Source: G020353115 sp964389685 (GTDB taxonomy: Bacteria > Bacteroidota > Bacteroidia > Bacteroidales > VadinHA17). Taken from it: a stretch of 64,000 nt of DNA. Below are positions 17,341-27,121 of the stretch, piece after piece; the first letter of the stretch is position 1; each line of letters begins with the position of its first letter. Under the pieces are notes generated by a model. That model saw only the letters and a program-made list of their open reading frames with translations. It did not search any database and was not told where the DNA came from. Where the stretch lies: contig CAYMFM010000015.1 in the NCBI GenBank assembly GCA_964389685.1, positions 1 to 64,000 of the forward strand, given 5' to 3'. Position numbers and translations under genes: made by a program.

Positions 17341-18140
17341 CCGGTTTTCCGGAATACGCTCAGCGTGATAAAGAAGATTACTTTACAATGCAGGATAACG
17401 GTTTGGACTTTGATCAAATCTCTGGCGATCAGGTCTATACTATTTCATTGGATCCGGTGCCTGTCGAAAGCCGGATCAATTATCAGGTTACCGTGAATGA
17501 TACGGATGGAGCAGGTGAATACAGGGAACCCTGCCAACCTGATCTGATCCATGCGTTTGAAAACAGTGATCCTGACCTGGTGATCAATGAGTTTATGGCA
17601 GGCAATGATGTAACCTTTGCGGAATTCTTTATTGATTGATTACCTTGCTTTCGGAAGTCAGATCGATGATATTTCTTATGGCAGGGNNNNNNNNNNNNNN
17701 NNNNNNNNNNNNNNNNNNNNNNNNNNNNNNNNNNNNNNNNNNNNNNNNNNNNNNNNNNNNNNNNNNNNNNNNNNNNNNNNNNNNNNTTGATTGATTACCT
17801 TGCTTTCGGAAGTCAGATCGATGATATTTCTTATGGCAGGGAAACAGATGGAGGAACAGCATGGATCGCTTATATTGTTTCTACGCCCGGTTACAGCAAT
17901 ACGCTGACAGCAATTCAAGGATTGGGTTCAGCGGATGAATCTCTTATCGTTTATCCCAATCCGGTTCAATATGGGGTGATGCATTTTAATAAAGTGATCT
18001 CTGTACGACTCTATGACATGACGGGCAGAATGTGGAAGGAAAGCAGGGATGTTCAGGAATTGGATGTTCATGATGTACCTCCCGGAATCTATATCCTGAA
18101 ATCGGGAGCCGGAGAAATGGCTAAAATTGTAAAACAATAA
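17341..18140 (+). pseudogene. broken T9SS protein with lamin-tail domain, interrupted by an assembly gap
   Basis: The left part (17341-17639, usable ATG at 17388) reads like the middle of a CotH/lamin-tail type surface protein: an Ig-like strand region (YFTMQDNGLDFDQISGDQVY), then LVINEFMAGNDVTFA, the start of a lamin-tail domain. It ends in a TGA at 17637-17639. After 100 N, the right part (17787-18140) resumes the lamin-tail domain (LIDYLAFGSQIDDISYGRE) and ends in a T9SS sorting domain (LIVYPNPVQYG ... GIYILKSGAGEM). The two parts lie in different frames relative to their shared 55-bp flank, and the domain middle (~60-70 residues) is missing. No proper N-terminus or signal peptide exists; the frame runs back into the esterase gene. 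It is a remnant, a misassembly, or both. Confidence 0.7.
17632..17841. other. scaffold gap (100 N) flanked by identical 55-bp sequence
   Basis: Exactly 100 N occupy 17687-17786, the usual placeholder for a gap of unknown size. The 55 bases before it (17632-17686) are repeated without change directly after it (17787-17841). Either two contig ends overlap and were not merged, or a repeat inside the T9SS gene broke the assembly. Confidence 0.95.
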
Positions 18141-18172
18141 ATCATTTTGTTAATTCATATCAAACGATACAA

Positions 18173-19558
18173 ATGGATAGAACAATAGTAATTACAGTTG
18201 TCACAATGATATTTGTGGCTATACTTTTTTTTGGATGCAGGCGAGCGATTAAAAGCGAAAAAGAAAAACCGGAACCTTTTGTCAGTGAGGTTATTCATCC
18301 TGAGTGGTCAAAAGATGTCGTCCTCTATGAAATCAATCTCAGGCAATTTACGGAAGAGGGTACCATTAAAGCCTTTGAAAACCACCTGCCACGACTGAAA
18401 GAACTCGGGGTCGATGTGTTATGGTTTATGCCCGTACACCCGATCGGCTTGAAAAACCGGAAAGGAGAGCTGGGAAGCTATTATTCTGTAAGGGATTATC
18501 AGGAGATTAATCCTGAATTCGGGACACTGGATGATTTTAAAGCCATGGTTTCCAGAGCACATGAAATGGGATTTTATATTATGCTGGACTGGGTTCCCAA
18601 CCATACTGCATGGGATAATCCGCTGGCAACTGAACATCCCGAGTTTTTCATGAAAGATTCAACCGGGGAATTTATCCCACCCATTGGAACCGACTGGACA
18701 GATGTCATTCAACTGGACTGGTCCCAGAGCGGATTGCATGATTACATGATTGAGGCACTGAGTTTCTGGGTAAAACTCGGAGTAGACGGCTTCCGGGTCG
18801 ATCATCCACATAAAACCCCGAAAGAATTCTGGGAAAGAGCAAGGGTTGCACTGGAGGAAATCCGACCAGTTCTCATGCTTGCCGAAAATGAAGAACAAAC
18901 CTATTTTCTGGAGAAGGGTTTCGACATGAATTATTCCTGGGAACTTCATCATTTGATGAACAGGGTAGCCCAGGGAAAAGATAGTGTAAGGGCGTTATCA
19001 AACTATTTCAGAAAGGAAGAGGCGCTGTTTCCTCCTAATGTTTACCGGATGAGGTTCCTCTCCAACCACGATGAGAATTCATGGCAGGGAACCATCGAGG
19101 AGAGAATGGGAGAAGCCCATGAAGCATTTGCCGTATTCATGTTTACAATACTCGGGACACCCCTGATCTATAACGGACAGGAAGTGTGCCTTTCTAAACG
19201 GCTGAAATTTTTTGAAAGGGATCCCATTGAATGGGAAGATTGTGAATTGACCGGTTTCTACCAATCCCTGATCCGGATGAAAAAGGAGAATGTGGCATTG
19301 TGGAACGGAGAATTCGGTGGTCCGATGGAAAAGATTAAAACCTCGAAAGAGAGAAGGATCTATGCATTTTCCCGGGTTAAGGATGGGAATAAAGTGATTG
19401 TGTTTCTGAACCTGAGCCGGAAAAGTGTGAGCATCAAACCGGAACTGGATGATTACAACGGTGATTATCAAGACTATTTCACAAAGGAAAAGATGGCATT
19501 GCCTTTCCCGGATTCGTTGAGGTTTGGACCCTGGGAATACAAGGTATTGGTGAAATAG
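18173..19558 (+). CDS. GH13 alpha-amylase-family lipoprotein
   Basis: The 461-residue protein has a lipoprotein signal with the lipobox ending FFGC (Cys22). GH13 motifs are in order: DWVPNHT (region I), GVDGFRVDHPHKTP with the nucleophile Asp (region II), LMLAENEEQ with the general acid Glu (region III) and FLSNHDENSW (region IV). It would hydrolyse alpha-1,4-glucans at the outer or periplasmic face. The beta-sandwich C-domain is short. It is the last plus-strand gene of the starch region. Region II reads DHP rather than the more usual DAA, suggesting an oligosaccharide-type specificity within GH13. Confidence 0.88.
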   Translation: MDRTIVITVVTMIFVAILFFGCRRAIKSEKEKPEPFVSEVIHPEWSKDVVLYEINLRQFTEEGTIKAFENHLPRLKELGVDVLWFMPVHPIGLKNRKGELGSYYSVRDYQEINPEFGTLDDFKAMVSRAHEMGFYIMLDWVPNHTAWDNPLATEHPEFFMKDSTGEFIPPIGTDWTDVIQLDWSQSGLHDYMIEALSFWVKLGVDGFRVDHPHKTPKEFWERARVALEEIRPVLMLAENEEQTYFLEKGFDMNYSWELHHLMNRVAQGKDSVRALSNYFRKEEALFPPNVYRMRFLSNHDENSWQGTIEERMGEAHEAFAVFMFTILGTPLIYNGQEVCLSKRLKFFERDPIEWEDCELTGFYQSLIRMKKENVALWNGEFGGPMEKIKTSKERRIYAFSRVKDGNKVIVFLNLSRKSVSIKPELDDYNGDYQDYFTKEKMALPFPDSLRFGPWEYKVLVK

Positions 19559-19648
19559 GTCTCCCGGCCCCGGGTGCATTTTTATCACTGGAAATTCTGA
19601 AGTAATAAGGGTATGATTAATATTCGTGTCATTAATAAATAAACACAC

Positions 19649-19699
19649 AACGTTTGGTGCATGAGCCGTTCCAATGGCTTATGCACTTAATATGGCGTT
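19649..19699. repeat. imperfect palindrome at the 3' edge of the FtsX gene
   Basis: GTGCATGAGCC (19657-19667) pairs with GGCTTATGCAC (19676-19686) with one mismatch around an 8-nt loop. The whole is bracketed by AACG (19649-19652) and CGTT (19696-19699). It ends at the stop codon of the permease gene. The layout recalls the folded recombination sites of gene cassettes, but no integrase is visible and no second copy was found at the other edge. It could equally be a terminator-like hairpin lacking a T-tract. Confidence 0.45.
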
Positions 19700-22054
19700 C
19701 TATTCATATCTTAATAGATCAATAGGTCTTCCTTTTGCGGCATTGAGAGTGTTCATACTTACAGCACTAACTACAATCAGAAAAGATAATACGAAGGATG
19801 TTAAGAATAAAGTTACAGTAATTGGGGTTTGAAACGCATACTTTGATAACCAACTCTGAATTAATAAAAATGATAAAGGTATTGCAATAATATTTGCAGT
19901 AATCACAATAATTACGAATTTGGTCACATAGTGGGTGAATATATCAAAAATGGAAGCCCCAAAAACCTTCCTTACTGCAATTTGATATTTTAGAGCATCT
20001 GCTGTAAACAATGAAATACCTACCAAACCTACGATACAAATTAATAAAGTAATAAATGCAATAAAACTGATTACTTGAGCAAAATCAATTTCTTTGTTAT
20101 AGAATTTCATTGTGTAATCTGAATAGGATTCTATTTCAAAAGTTCTTTCTGGAAATTCCTTCCTGATTGTTTCATAAATCACCGAGTTGTTGTAACCTTC
20201 ATTGAGTTTAACATAAATAAATGAATGCACATTTGTATTTAATTGGATTATGAGAGGTGGAATGTCTCTATCCAAAGGATATAAATTAAAATCTTCTACA
20301 ATACCAATTATTCTTCTATCATTGATTAAAGACTCGAGAGGATTCTTTATACCCAAATGAACGACTGCCTTCTCATTCACAATAATGGATTTTTGATCAG
20401 CACCAGGGATATCATTCCTGAAATATCTTCCTTCAACAATTTTAACTCCTAATGTTTCAAGAAAATCATAATCAACAAGGAAATAATGAACAACAACTTC
20501 CTTTGTAGGATCCTGGAAGTTTTTCATTGCTGAAATTGCTCCTTCAACAGTTGGAAATCCAAGAGGATTTGAGGATACTAATTTTACACCTTGTTGAGAT
20601 ATAAGGTGGTCCTTAATAATTGAGAAATTGCCTTGAATATTTAGATCTTTTGACGTGACAACATATAAATCCTCTCCGGAAACTCCCGTTCCAATTTCAT
20701 CTCTGTACTTTATTTGGTTTTTAATTATGAGTATAAAATTTGTTAGAATTATGAATATAACTAATTGAATCAATGACAAATATTGGATTCTAAAAATTCT
20801 ATTGTAAATATTGAAATGTCCTTCACTTAAGAATTTTATTGGACTTTTGTTAACAATAATTATTGAAATAAGAATTCCAGAGCTGATAGATATTAGGAAG
20901 AAAATGCTTAGTCCAGTTAAGAGTACAATAGGTATTTGATTAGCAGTGATAAATAAATCAATACCGAAAACCTTGGATATAAACGGTTTGATTAAATAAA
21001 TTGTAATGAGAGCAACAGGAATAGCAGTAATGGAATAAAAAATTGAGTCAATTAAATACTCAAAACGAATAGCAAGATTATCTGCTCCTAAAACTTTTTT
21101 TATGCCAATTACCTTAAGTTTTTTATGAATATTGGCAATAGAAATAATGATGTGATTTATTAATCCTACTACAAAGATTAGTAGTGAGACAAGCATAAAA
21201 TAGGTGATAGTGGTTCTCTTTTTTAAAGAAATGTTATAATCTGGATAATTCGTTCTGTGTATGTAAATATCTCTCAAACTTTGAAGATAAAATTCATTTT
21301 CAATTGCTGCATTATTTCTGATAGCTTCTGTGATTTTATCTTCTAATTCGTAAAAATCAAATCCTGGATTTAATAATAAATAAGTCGAACAAAAACGGTC
21401 ATTCCATGTACTTTTGGTTGATTCATTTTTTTCTCCGAGGCTTTTGTCTAAAAGATTATTTGATAAATCAACCAAGAATTCAGGTTGAATAGTTGAATTA
21501 CTCGGAAAATCGTTTATTACAACAACGATTTTGACTGTTTTTTTTTCTTTCCCTTCCAACAACAAAAACTCGCCAATTGGACTCTTATCAGCAAAATTCT
21601 TTGTTGCAAATGATCTTGTAACAGCAATAGTGTTTGGTTGACCTAATTCACTAAAATCACCATTAACAACTTCAATAGAGAATATTTCATTAAATCCTTG
21701 ATCAACTTCGTGAATTAATTTATCACTTGAAATCAGATTCTGATCGTGATAAATATCAAAATGACTATTTGATCTAAGACGTGTGTATGCTCTAATTTCC
21801 GGGATACTCTCGGAAATTAATGGGCCTGCTAAATAAGAGGTGGATGTGTGTGTATAATTTTCTTGGGGTATATGGGTGACTAGTCTGAATATTTGATCTT
21901 TGTTCTTAAAAAACGAATTGAATGATAACTCAATAATCACATAAAAGATTAAGAAAAATATAATGGAAAATGTTAGCCATAGGCTTATTATTTTAGTAAA
22001 TGACAATATTCTATTGTTAGTCATACTCCGTAGGATGGAACAGAATATTTTCAT
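19700..22054 (-). CDS. FtsX-type ABC transporter permease (MacB-like)
   Basis: The 784-residue membrane protein has two MacB-PCD/FtsX halves. Each has one N-terminal helix (ISLWLTFSIIFFLIFYVII near residue 20-45), a periplasmic domain, and a three-helix FtsX core (about residues 280-400 and 680-780, ending with a MNTLNAAKGRPIDLLRYE-type tail typical of Bacteroidota ABC permeases). No ATPase or adaptor gene is adjacent. Base composition is clearly more AT-rich than the genes on both sides, and it splits the starch locus, so it was probably acquired later. Substrate is unknown; in this family antimicrobial peptides and lipoproteins are typical. Confidence 0.85.
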   Translation of the reverse strand: MKIFCSILRSMTNNRILSFTKIISLWLTFSIIFFLIFYVIIELSFNSFFKNKDQIFRLVTHIPQENYTHTSTSYLAGPLISESIPEIRAYTRLRSNSHFDIYHDQNLISSDKLIHEVDQGFNEIFSIEVVNGDFSELGQPNTIAVTRSFATKNFADKSPIGEFLLLEGKEKKTVKIVVVINDFPSNSTIQPEFLVDLSNNLLDKSLGEKNESTKSTWNDRFCSTYLLLNPGFDFYELEDKITEAIRNNAAIENEFYLQSLRDIYIHRTNYPDYNISLKKRTTITYFMLVSLLIFVVGLINHIIISIANIHKKLKVIGIKKVLGADNLAIRFEYLIDSIFYSITAIPVALITIYLIKPFISKVFGIDLFITANQIPIVLLTGLSIFFLISISSGILISIIIVNKSPIKFLSEGHFNIYNRIFRIQYLSLIQLVIFIILTNFILIIKNQIKYRDEIGTGVSGEDLYVVTSKDLNIQGNFSIIKDHLISQQGVKLVSSNPLGFPTVEGAISAMKNFQDPTKEVVVHYFLVDYDFLETLGVKIVEGRYFRNDIPGADQKSIIVNEKAVVHLGIKNPLESLINDRRIIGIVEDFNLYPLDRDIPPLIIQLNTNVHSFIYVKLNEGYNNSVIYETIRKEFPERTFEIESYSDYTMKFYNKEIDFAQVISFIAFITLLICIVGLVGISLFTADALKYQIAVRKVFGASIFDIFTHYVTKFVIIVITANIIAIPLSFLLIQSWLSKYAFQTPITVTLFLTSFVLSFLIVVSAVSMNTLNAAKGRPIDLLRYE

Positions 22055-22352
22055 TTAAGCAAGATTAATTTGAATGCAAGATAACGAGTAGATAATAACA
22101 ATGTTATTAACCTTATAGGTACTATAGTTGTTTGGTTTATAACAATAAATTTACGGCAAACAACCAATAATTCCAAAAATCAAATAAATTTAAGAGTAGA
22201 TCAGGATTATCAATAGATTATCTGAAAAACCAATTGATCCATGGCAGGATAGATTTCACTTCTACAGACTCCGTTATCCCTCCCGGAAGCTGATTGGTAA
22301 CCAGGTGGATTATCCCGGAAAAGGAGCACATCCAGAACGAACAGCTTGTCGC
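22055..22352. other. 298-bp intergenic region upstream of the FtsX gene
   Basis: It is AT-rich to about 22200, with small inverted repeats: TAATAAC/GTTATTA near 22093-22109, and GTTGTTTG (22127-22134) / CAAACAAC (22157-22164). These may belong to the permease promoter. From about 22212 to 22352 the plus strand is open and coding-like (phrase DRFHFYRLRYPSRKLIGNQ), with higher GC, running antisense into the GH13 gene end. It may be a remnant of a deleted gene. No start codon or family was recognised. Confidence 0.35.
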
Positions 22353-25235
22353 CTAATACTTAATGACTTTTATGATGTGAGTCTCATGCTGAGTGGTTAG
22401 CCGGATAAAATAGATCCCGCTTTCCACTTCATTTCCCATTGAATTTTTACCATCCCACATGTATTCATGAATGTCATTCACCTCACGACCATCGATTAGC
22501 CGGTTCACTTCCTTCCCGGTGATATCAAATATGGTCAGGGTTACATAGTTGGATTGGGGAACGGCTACCTGGATGGTGAAATTATCATTTGACGGATTGG
22601 GATATGCCGTTAACCGGGTTTCCGTCACATCCGGAAGGGTTTCATTTACATCCAGGATAAAATCAGGTGTTGTCAGTTTCCGGTTGGTATAGACCCTGTA
22701 TTCGCCGGGTTGAAGGGTAATGCTTTCCGTCACATTGACCACATTGATTGAATCCCCCGTGAAGTAATCATACCAGTACCCACTCTCCTGGAAACTTGGA
22801 TTGAGGCTTCCCTGGATTACGCCAAAATTGCCCAGGATTGTAACTTTCAGGTCCGCATGATTCAGGTTTAACCGTTTTGCAGAGGCAGCCAGAGCATAGG
22901 AGTAATCGGATGTATTGAACACCTCATGATCCTTCCGCAATTGAATAAGTGACTGGTAAACCTGAAATAATCGTTTACGGGGATTCGTTTCGTAATAATC
23001 CCATTCAATGGGTTTCGGATCGAGCCGGCAACCGTCATTTATTGAGCCATCCTGGCACCGGTTGATCGAATGGTCATACCCCAGTTCCCCAAATTGCCAG
23101 ATCATTTTAGGACCGGGAATGGTGAGAAAGAAAACGGCATCCAATTCCATTCTTTTTATGGCTACGTTAAATTCCTTCGTGTTGTAACCACCGCTACTAT
23201 TCCCATACGTCAGTGTCTTGTACATCAACCGCTCCTCGTCATGGCTCTCCATATACGTTACAAGATGGGGAACTGTCCAGCCCCGTCCCTTGGAGGTAGC
23301 CCAGGTGAAATCAGAAGTGTAGCCCATGGCAGCTTCAGCATAGTCATGATTCAGGTTACCCCAGAGCATCATTCCATATTCTGCCAGCTCTTTTTCTTCG
23401 GTATTTTCACCCAGGTGTTCCAGAATAATATAGGTATCCGGATCAACGGTCCGGATCTCATCCGCCATGCGTTTAAGCAGAACGATTCGTGAAGCATTAT
23501 ATCCATAAAAATCACCCGTTTGCATGAATCCTTTTGACAGGTCAAAGCGGTAGCCGTCAACATTGTATTCATTGATCCAGTAAGCATTTACGCGGTCCAT
23601 AAATTCCTGGGTCAGGATACTTTCATGGTTAAAGTCATACCCGACACTAAATGGGTGTGTTGCAGTAACATTAAACCAGGGATTTTGTATTGTCGGGGGT
23701 CCGAAATCACCCGAACTGTATAACCGCACCAGGGGGGACTGGCCGAAAGCATGATTGAAGACCACATCAAGTATCACGGCAATATCGCGGGAATGACAGC
23801 TATCGATGAGTGATTTAAAGGTATTCTTGGGCCCGTAGTATTTGTCCAGTGCCATGTGAAAGGATGGGTTGTAACCCCAACTGATGTTTCCTTCGAACTC
23901 ATTTACCGGCATCAGTTCAATGGCATTGACACCGAGGTCCTCGAGGTAATCCAGCGTGTCAACGAGGGTACTATAATTGTGTGCTTCCAGGAAATCGCGA
24001 ACCAGCAATTCATAAATCACCAGCTCCTCTTTTGGCGGTCTTACATATCCGGTTGTTTTCCATTGATATTCCGGTTCGGCGGTTTTAAAAGCCGTAACCG
24101 CCTGTTCCGTTTTACCAGCCGGGTAGGCTTTTAATCCGGGATAAACCTGGGAGGTGATGTACTGGTCATTCCAGGGATCAAGGATCTTCTCCGAATAGGG
24201 ATCGGCAACACGGATTTCCCCATCCACAAGGTATTGGAAACCATATTCTTCCGTATCCGAAAGCCCGTTGATCTCCAGCCACCAGTGAACATGCATTGCA
24301 TCAATGCTGTCCCGTTGCATAAAGTAATCCTCATCCACCATCCAGTCATTGAAATCACCGATTATATAAGCAAAATCTTTTTCCGGGGCATTCAATGAGA
24401 CAACCACCGTGTTATCATCAATGTAATTGATACCATCTGTAATTCCCGGAGAGCGGCTGAGATCTTCAACGGGCGGATTGACCATCACCACCAGCTCACC
24501 GGTATCGGAAAGTTCAGCTACATCATAGGCAATCACTGTGATGATTTTTCTGCCATATCCTGCGTCGGCAATATAGCTAAAGTCCAATGTGTCATCGAAT
24601 ACGGTTTCCGTCAGGAGATCATCGACAAGCAGTTCCATCTTCTCCACTTCGGTCCCGATGGCAACCCCGATCGATAGTATGTCCAGGGTATCGCCGGTCT
24701 CCAAAAAAACGGGGTGACGACGGGGATCGCCAAATTCAGTGCTTACCAGGGGTTGACTGAAAGTTACCGTAACGCCCGGTTCGAACAGGTCCAGGAAAAT
24801 ATCCGCTCCACCGGGTGCTCTGCCCGAGCGGCTGCTATCTGAATTGCGGAACACAAAACAGAGCTGTGTGATTTTTTTTTCAGAGGGTACGTGATAATAT
24901 TCATACGGATCTCCGATCACCAGTTTCCACAGATCGCCGCTTACTCTCTCCAGCTTGAATTTTGCACTATCTGCTATACCCCAAGTGCTGTTGACGTACT
25001 GCCAGGTGCCTTCTCCTTCAATGGTAACTCCCGTATGGGCATATACATCGCTTCCGGCATACCCTTCCAGGCTGGTTGCATCATTACCACCCTCACCGGT
25101 AGAGAGACTGGCGTCGAAGATGATGATGATTGAATCAAAACGGGTCGCAAAAACTGGATCGGAGGTAATGATCTGTGCATGGGATAGTAATCCACCGAAG
25201 AAAAGCAGGATGATCAAAAGGATACCTTTTTTCAT
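22353..25235 (-). CDS. T9SS-secreted GH13 alpha-amylase with CBM48-like domain
   Basis: The 960-residue protein has a signal peptide (to about residue 20), an N-terminal beta-domain region (about 25-260), and a CBM48-like early set domain (VSLNAPEKDFAYIIGDFNDW). The GH13 barrel has region I DVVFNHA, region II VDGYRFDLSKGF (nucleophile Asp), region III IILEHLGEN (acid Glu) and region IV YMESHDEERL. It ends in a T9SS sorting domain (LTAYPNPSNDNFTIQV ... GIYFIRL). It is predicted to act on starch or glycogen outside the cell, anchored to the surface. It is the distal gene of the sus operon, 10 bp after the SusA-like gene. Confidence 0.9.
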   Translation of the reverse strand: MKKGILLIILLFFGGLLSHAQIITSDPVFATRFDSIIIIFDASLSTGEGGNDATSLEGYAGSDVYAHTGVTIEGEGTWQYVNSTWGIADSAKFKLERVSGDLWKLVIGDPYEYYHVPSEKKITQLCFVFRNSDSSRSGRAPGGADIFLDLFEPGVTVTFSQPLVSTEFGDPRRHPVFLETGDTLDILSIGVAIGTEVEKMELLVDDLLTETVFDDTLDFSYIADAGYGRKIITVIAYDVAELSDTGELVVMVNPPVEDLSRSPGITDGINYIDDNTVVVSLNAPEKDFAYIIGDFNDWMVDEDYFMQRDSIDAMHVHWWLEINGLSDTEEYGFQYLVDGEIRVADPYSEKILDPWNDQYITSQVYPGLKAYPAGKTEQAVTAFKTAEPEYQWKTTGYVRPPKEELVIYELLVRDFLEAHNYSTLVDTLDYLEDLGVNAIELMPVNEFEGNISWGYNPSFHMALDKYYGPKNTFKSLIDSCHSRDIAVILDVVFNHAFGQSPLVRLYSSGDFGPPTIQNPWFNVTATHPFSVGYDFNHESILTQEFMDRVNAYWINEYNVDGYRFDLSKGFMQTGDFYGYNASRIVLLKRMADEIRTVDPDTYIILEHLGENTEEKELAEYGMMLWGNLNHDYAEAAMGYTSDFTWATSKGRGWTVPHLVTYMESHDEERLMYKTLTYGNSSGGYNTKEFNVAIKRMELDAVFFLTIPGPKMIWQFGELGYDHSINRCQDGSINDGCRLDPKPIEWDYYETNPRKRLFQVYQSLIQLRKDHEVFNTSDYSYALAASAKRLNLNHADLKVTILGNFGVIQGSLNPSFQESGYWYDYFTGDSINVVNVTESITLQPGEYRVYTNRKLTTPDFILDVNETLPDVTETRLTAYPNPSNDNFTIQVAVPQSNYVTLTIFDITGKEVNRLIDGREVNDIHEYMWDGKNSMGNEVESGIYFIRLTTQHETHIIKVIKY

Positions 25236-25245
25236 ACCTAAGGAG

Positions 25246-27096
25246 TTAATTCAGTTCTATAATTAGCGGGGATAGTGCAGGGATGGATAAACTGTTTTCC
25301 AGTTCAAACGTTTTCCCCGTCAATACATCCGCTCCATACGTTACGTCTTTCAGCATTTCTGCAAACCGGTCAGGTTGTAATTCCTGGCTGGTGCTGTTTT
25401 TATTCAGCACGATCATCACTTTTCGGATGTCATTGTACCGGAAATATACATAGATACCGTTTTCCGGAGCAAAATGTATCAGTTTTCCGGTATGGATCAC
25501 CGGATTCTCTTTTCTCCAGTGTAAGAGTTGCCTGAAGAATTGCTGCATCTCCAGTTCATTGGGCTGTAGTCCCCTCCCGGTAAATCCATTGATCCTGTCT
25601 CCATCCCATCCTCCGGGAAAATCTTTTCTGATATGGCCGTGATGATTGCTTTCCGTATGGGTCATCAGGATCTCGGAACCATAAAAGATCTGCGGTATCC
25701 CGCGGGTGGTAAGCACATAGGTGATTCCCAGTTTATAGAGTTCATCGTTCATATGCACCTGCATGTAGAACCGGCTCATGTCATGATTATCGGGGAAAAT
25801 GACCAGGTTATAAGGATCGGGATACAGGAAATCATACGAAATTGCCTCATACAGTTTAATCCAACCGGTATTCCACCCTTCTTCTTCCATAAGGCTCTTT
25901 TGGAGAGCGCTTTGCAATGGGAAATCCATCAGGCTGGGTAAATACCCATTATACCCATCCCGGTTCAGCTGTCCTTTTTGCCAGTAGGATACGGTTGCCT
26001 GGTTTTCACTCCATTCTTCGCCAACGATATTGAAATTCGGATATTCCTGCAACACCCTGCGGTTCCATTCTGCCATCATCTGTTTATCCGGGTATGGATA
26101 GGTATCCATACGAATGCCAGCCAGACCAGTGTACTCGATCCACCAGATGCTGTTTTGAATGAGGTAGTTGGCAAAGAAAGGATTTCTGACATTCATATCC
26201 GGCATGGAGCGGACGAACCAGCCATCCCGCATCAGGGTATAGTCGGCACATGAGGTATAGGGATCCTGGTTTACTGTTCTCCGGTGGTTGGTGCTAACGT
26301 ATTCAGGATAATAATTGATCCAGTCCGCTGTGGGCATGTCCTTCATCCACCAGTGTTCCGATCCACAGTGATTGAAGATCATGTCCATAACCATTTTCAT
26401 ACCTTTCTCTTTTGCCTGGTAGCACAATTCCCGGTACTCTTCATTCGTTCCGAACCGTTGATCCACACGGTAGAAATTGGTGGTTGAATAGCCATGGTAG
26501 GAGGATCTTTCCTGGTCGTTTTCCAGGACCGGGTTGAGCCAGATGGCTGTAAAACCCATCTCTGCAATATAATCCAGGTGATCTTTTATTCCTTTGATAT
26601 CACCGCCATGCCGGCCCAGCATTTCACTTCTGTTCGGTTGTTCTTTTAATGCACTGACTGCATCATTTGAAGGATTGCCATTGGCAAAACGGTCCGGCAT
26701 GATCAGGTACATGACATCGGAATTGTTGAATCCCTCGCGCTTAGCAGATCCGGGTTCCCGCTCTTTCAGTTCATACACATAGGAGTGAGCTATTTTTCCG
26801 TTCTTAAGGAAATGGATATCAAATTTCCCTGGCAAAACCTCAGGATCCAGCTCCAGGTCAATGAAAAGGAAATTTGGATTTTCAACGGATGAAACCGATT
26901 GAATTCGTACACCTTCATAGGAAAGCTCTACGTTGTGTTGCGAAATATCTTTTCCATGAACCATAAGCTGAAGGCTGGGATTTTTCATCCCGGCCCACCA
27001 GAACGGCGGTTCGAGGTGCTCAATTTGTGCTAAAACTCCTGGAGAAATGAATGAGAAAATGAATAGCAGCAGGCTTAGAAATGATGGTTTTTTCAT
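25246..27096 (-). CDS. SusA-like periplasmic neopullulanase/cyclomaltodextrinase (GH13)
   Basis: The ~616-residue protein has a signal peptide (MKKPSFLSLLLFIFSFISPG), an N-terminal cyclomaltodextrinase domain (HLEPPFWWAGMKNPSLQLMV), then the GH13 barrel: MDMIFNHCG (region I), AGIRMDTYPYPDK (nucleophile Asp), FNIVGEEWSE (acid Glu) and VIFPDNHDMSRF (region IV). This is the SusA type, cutting imported maltooligosaccharides in the periplasm. An in-frame ATG at 27132 overlaps the GH53 gene; 27096, where the signal peptide begins, is preferred. It lies between GH53 and the T9SS amylase on the same transcript. Confidence 0.9.
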   Translation of the reverse strand: MKKPSFLSLLLFIFSFISPGVLAQIEHLEPPFWWAGMKNPSLQLMVHGKDISQHNVELSYEGVRIQSVSSVENPNFLFIDLELDPEVLPGKFDIHFLKNGKIAHSYVYELKEREPGSAKREGFNNSDVMYLIMPDRFANGNPSNDAVSALKEQPNRSEMLGRHGGDIKGIKDHLDYIAEMGFTAIWLNPVLENDQERSSYHGYSTTNFYRVDQRFGTNEEYRELCYQAKEKGMKMVMDMIFNHCGSEHWWMKDMPTADWINYYPEYVSTNHRRTVNQDPYTSCADYTLMRDGWFVRSMPDMNVRNPFFANYLIQNSIWWIEYTGLAGIRMDTYPYPDKQMMAEWNRRVLQEYPNFNIVGEEWSENQATVSYWQKGQLNRDGYNGYLPSLMDFPLQSALQKSLMEEEGWNTGWIKLYEAISYDFLYPDPYNLVIFPDNHDMSRFYMQVHMNDELYKLGITYVLTTRGIPQIFYGSEILMTHTESNHHGHIRKDFPGGWDGDRINGFTGRGLQPNELEMQQFFRQLLHWRKENPVIHTGKLIHFAPENGIYVYFRYNDIRKVMIVLNKNSTSQELQPDRFAEMLKDVTYGADVLTGKTFELENSLSIPALSPLIIELN

Positions 27097-27121
27097 GATC
27101 GGAAAGGTTTTATTATTTAAA

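Noticed and set aside
19562..19590. GC-rich short palindrome (CCCGGCCCCGGG) followed by a T run as terminator of the GH13 lipoprotein gene
   Set aside because: The loop would be only 2 nt and the stem 5 bp, so a stable terminator hairpin is doubtful.
23070..23492. 140-codon plus-strand frame inside the T9SS amylase gene
   Set aside because: It is antisense to well-conserved GH13 motifs, with low-quality composition; a shadow of the real gene.
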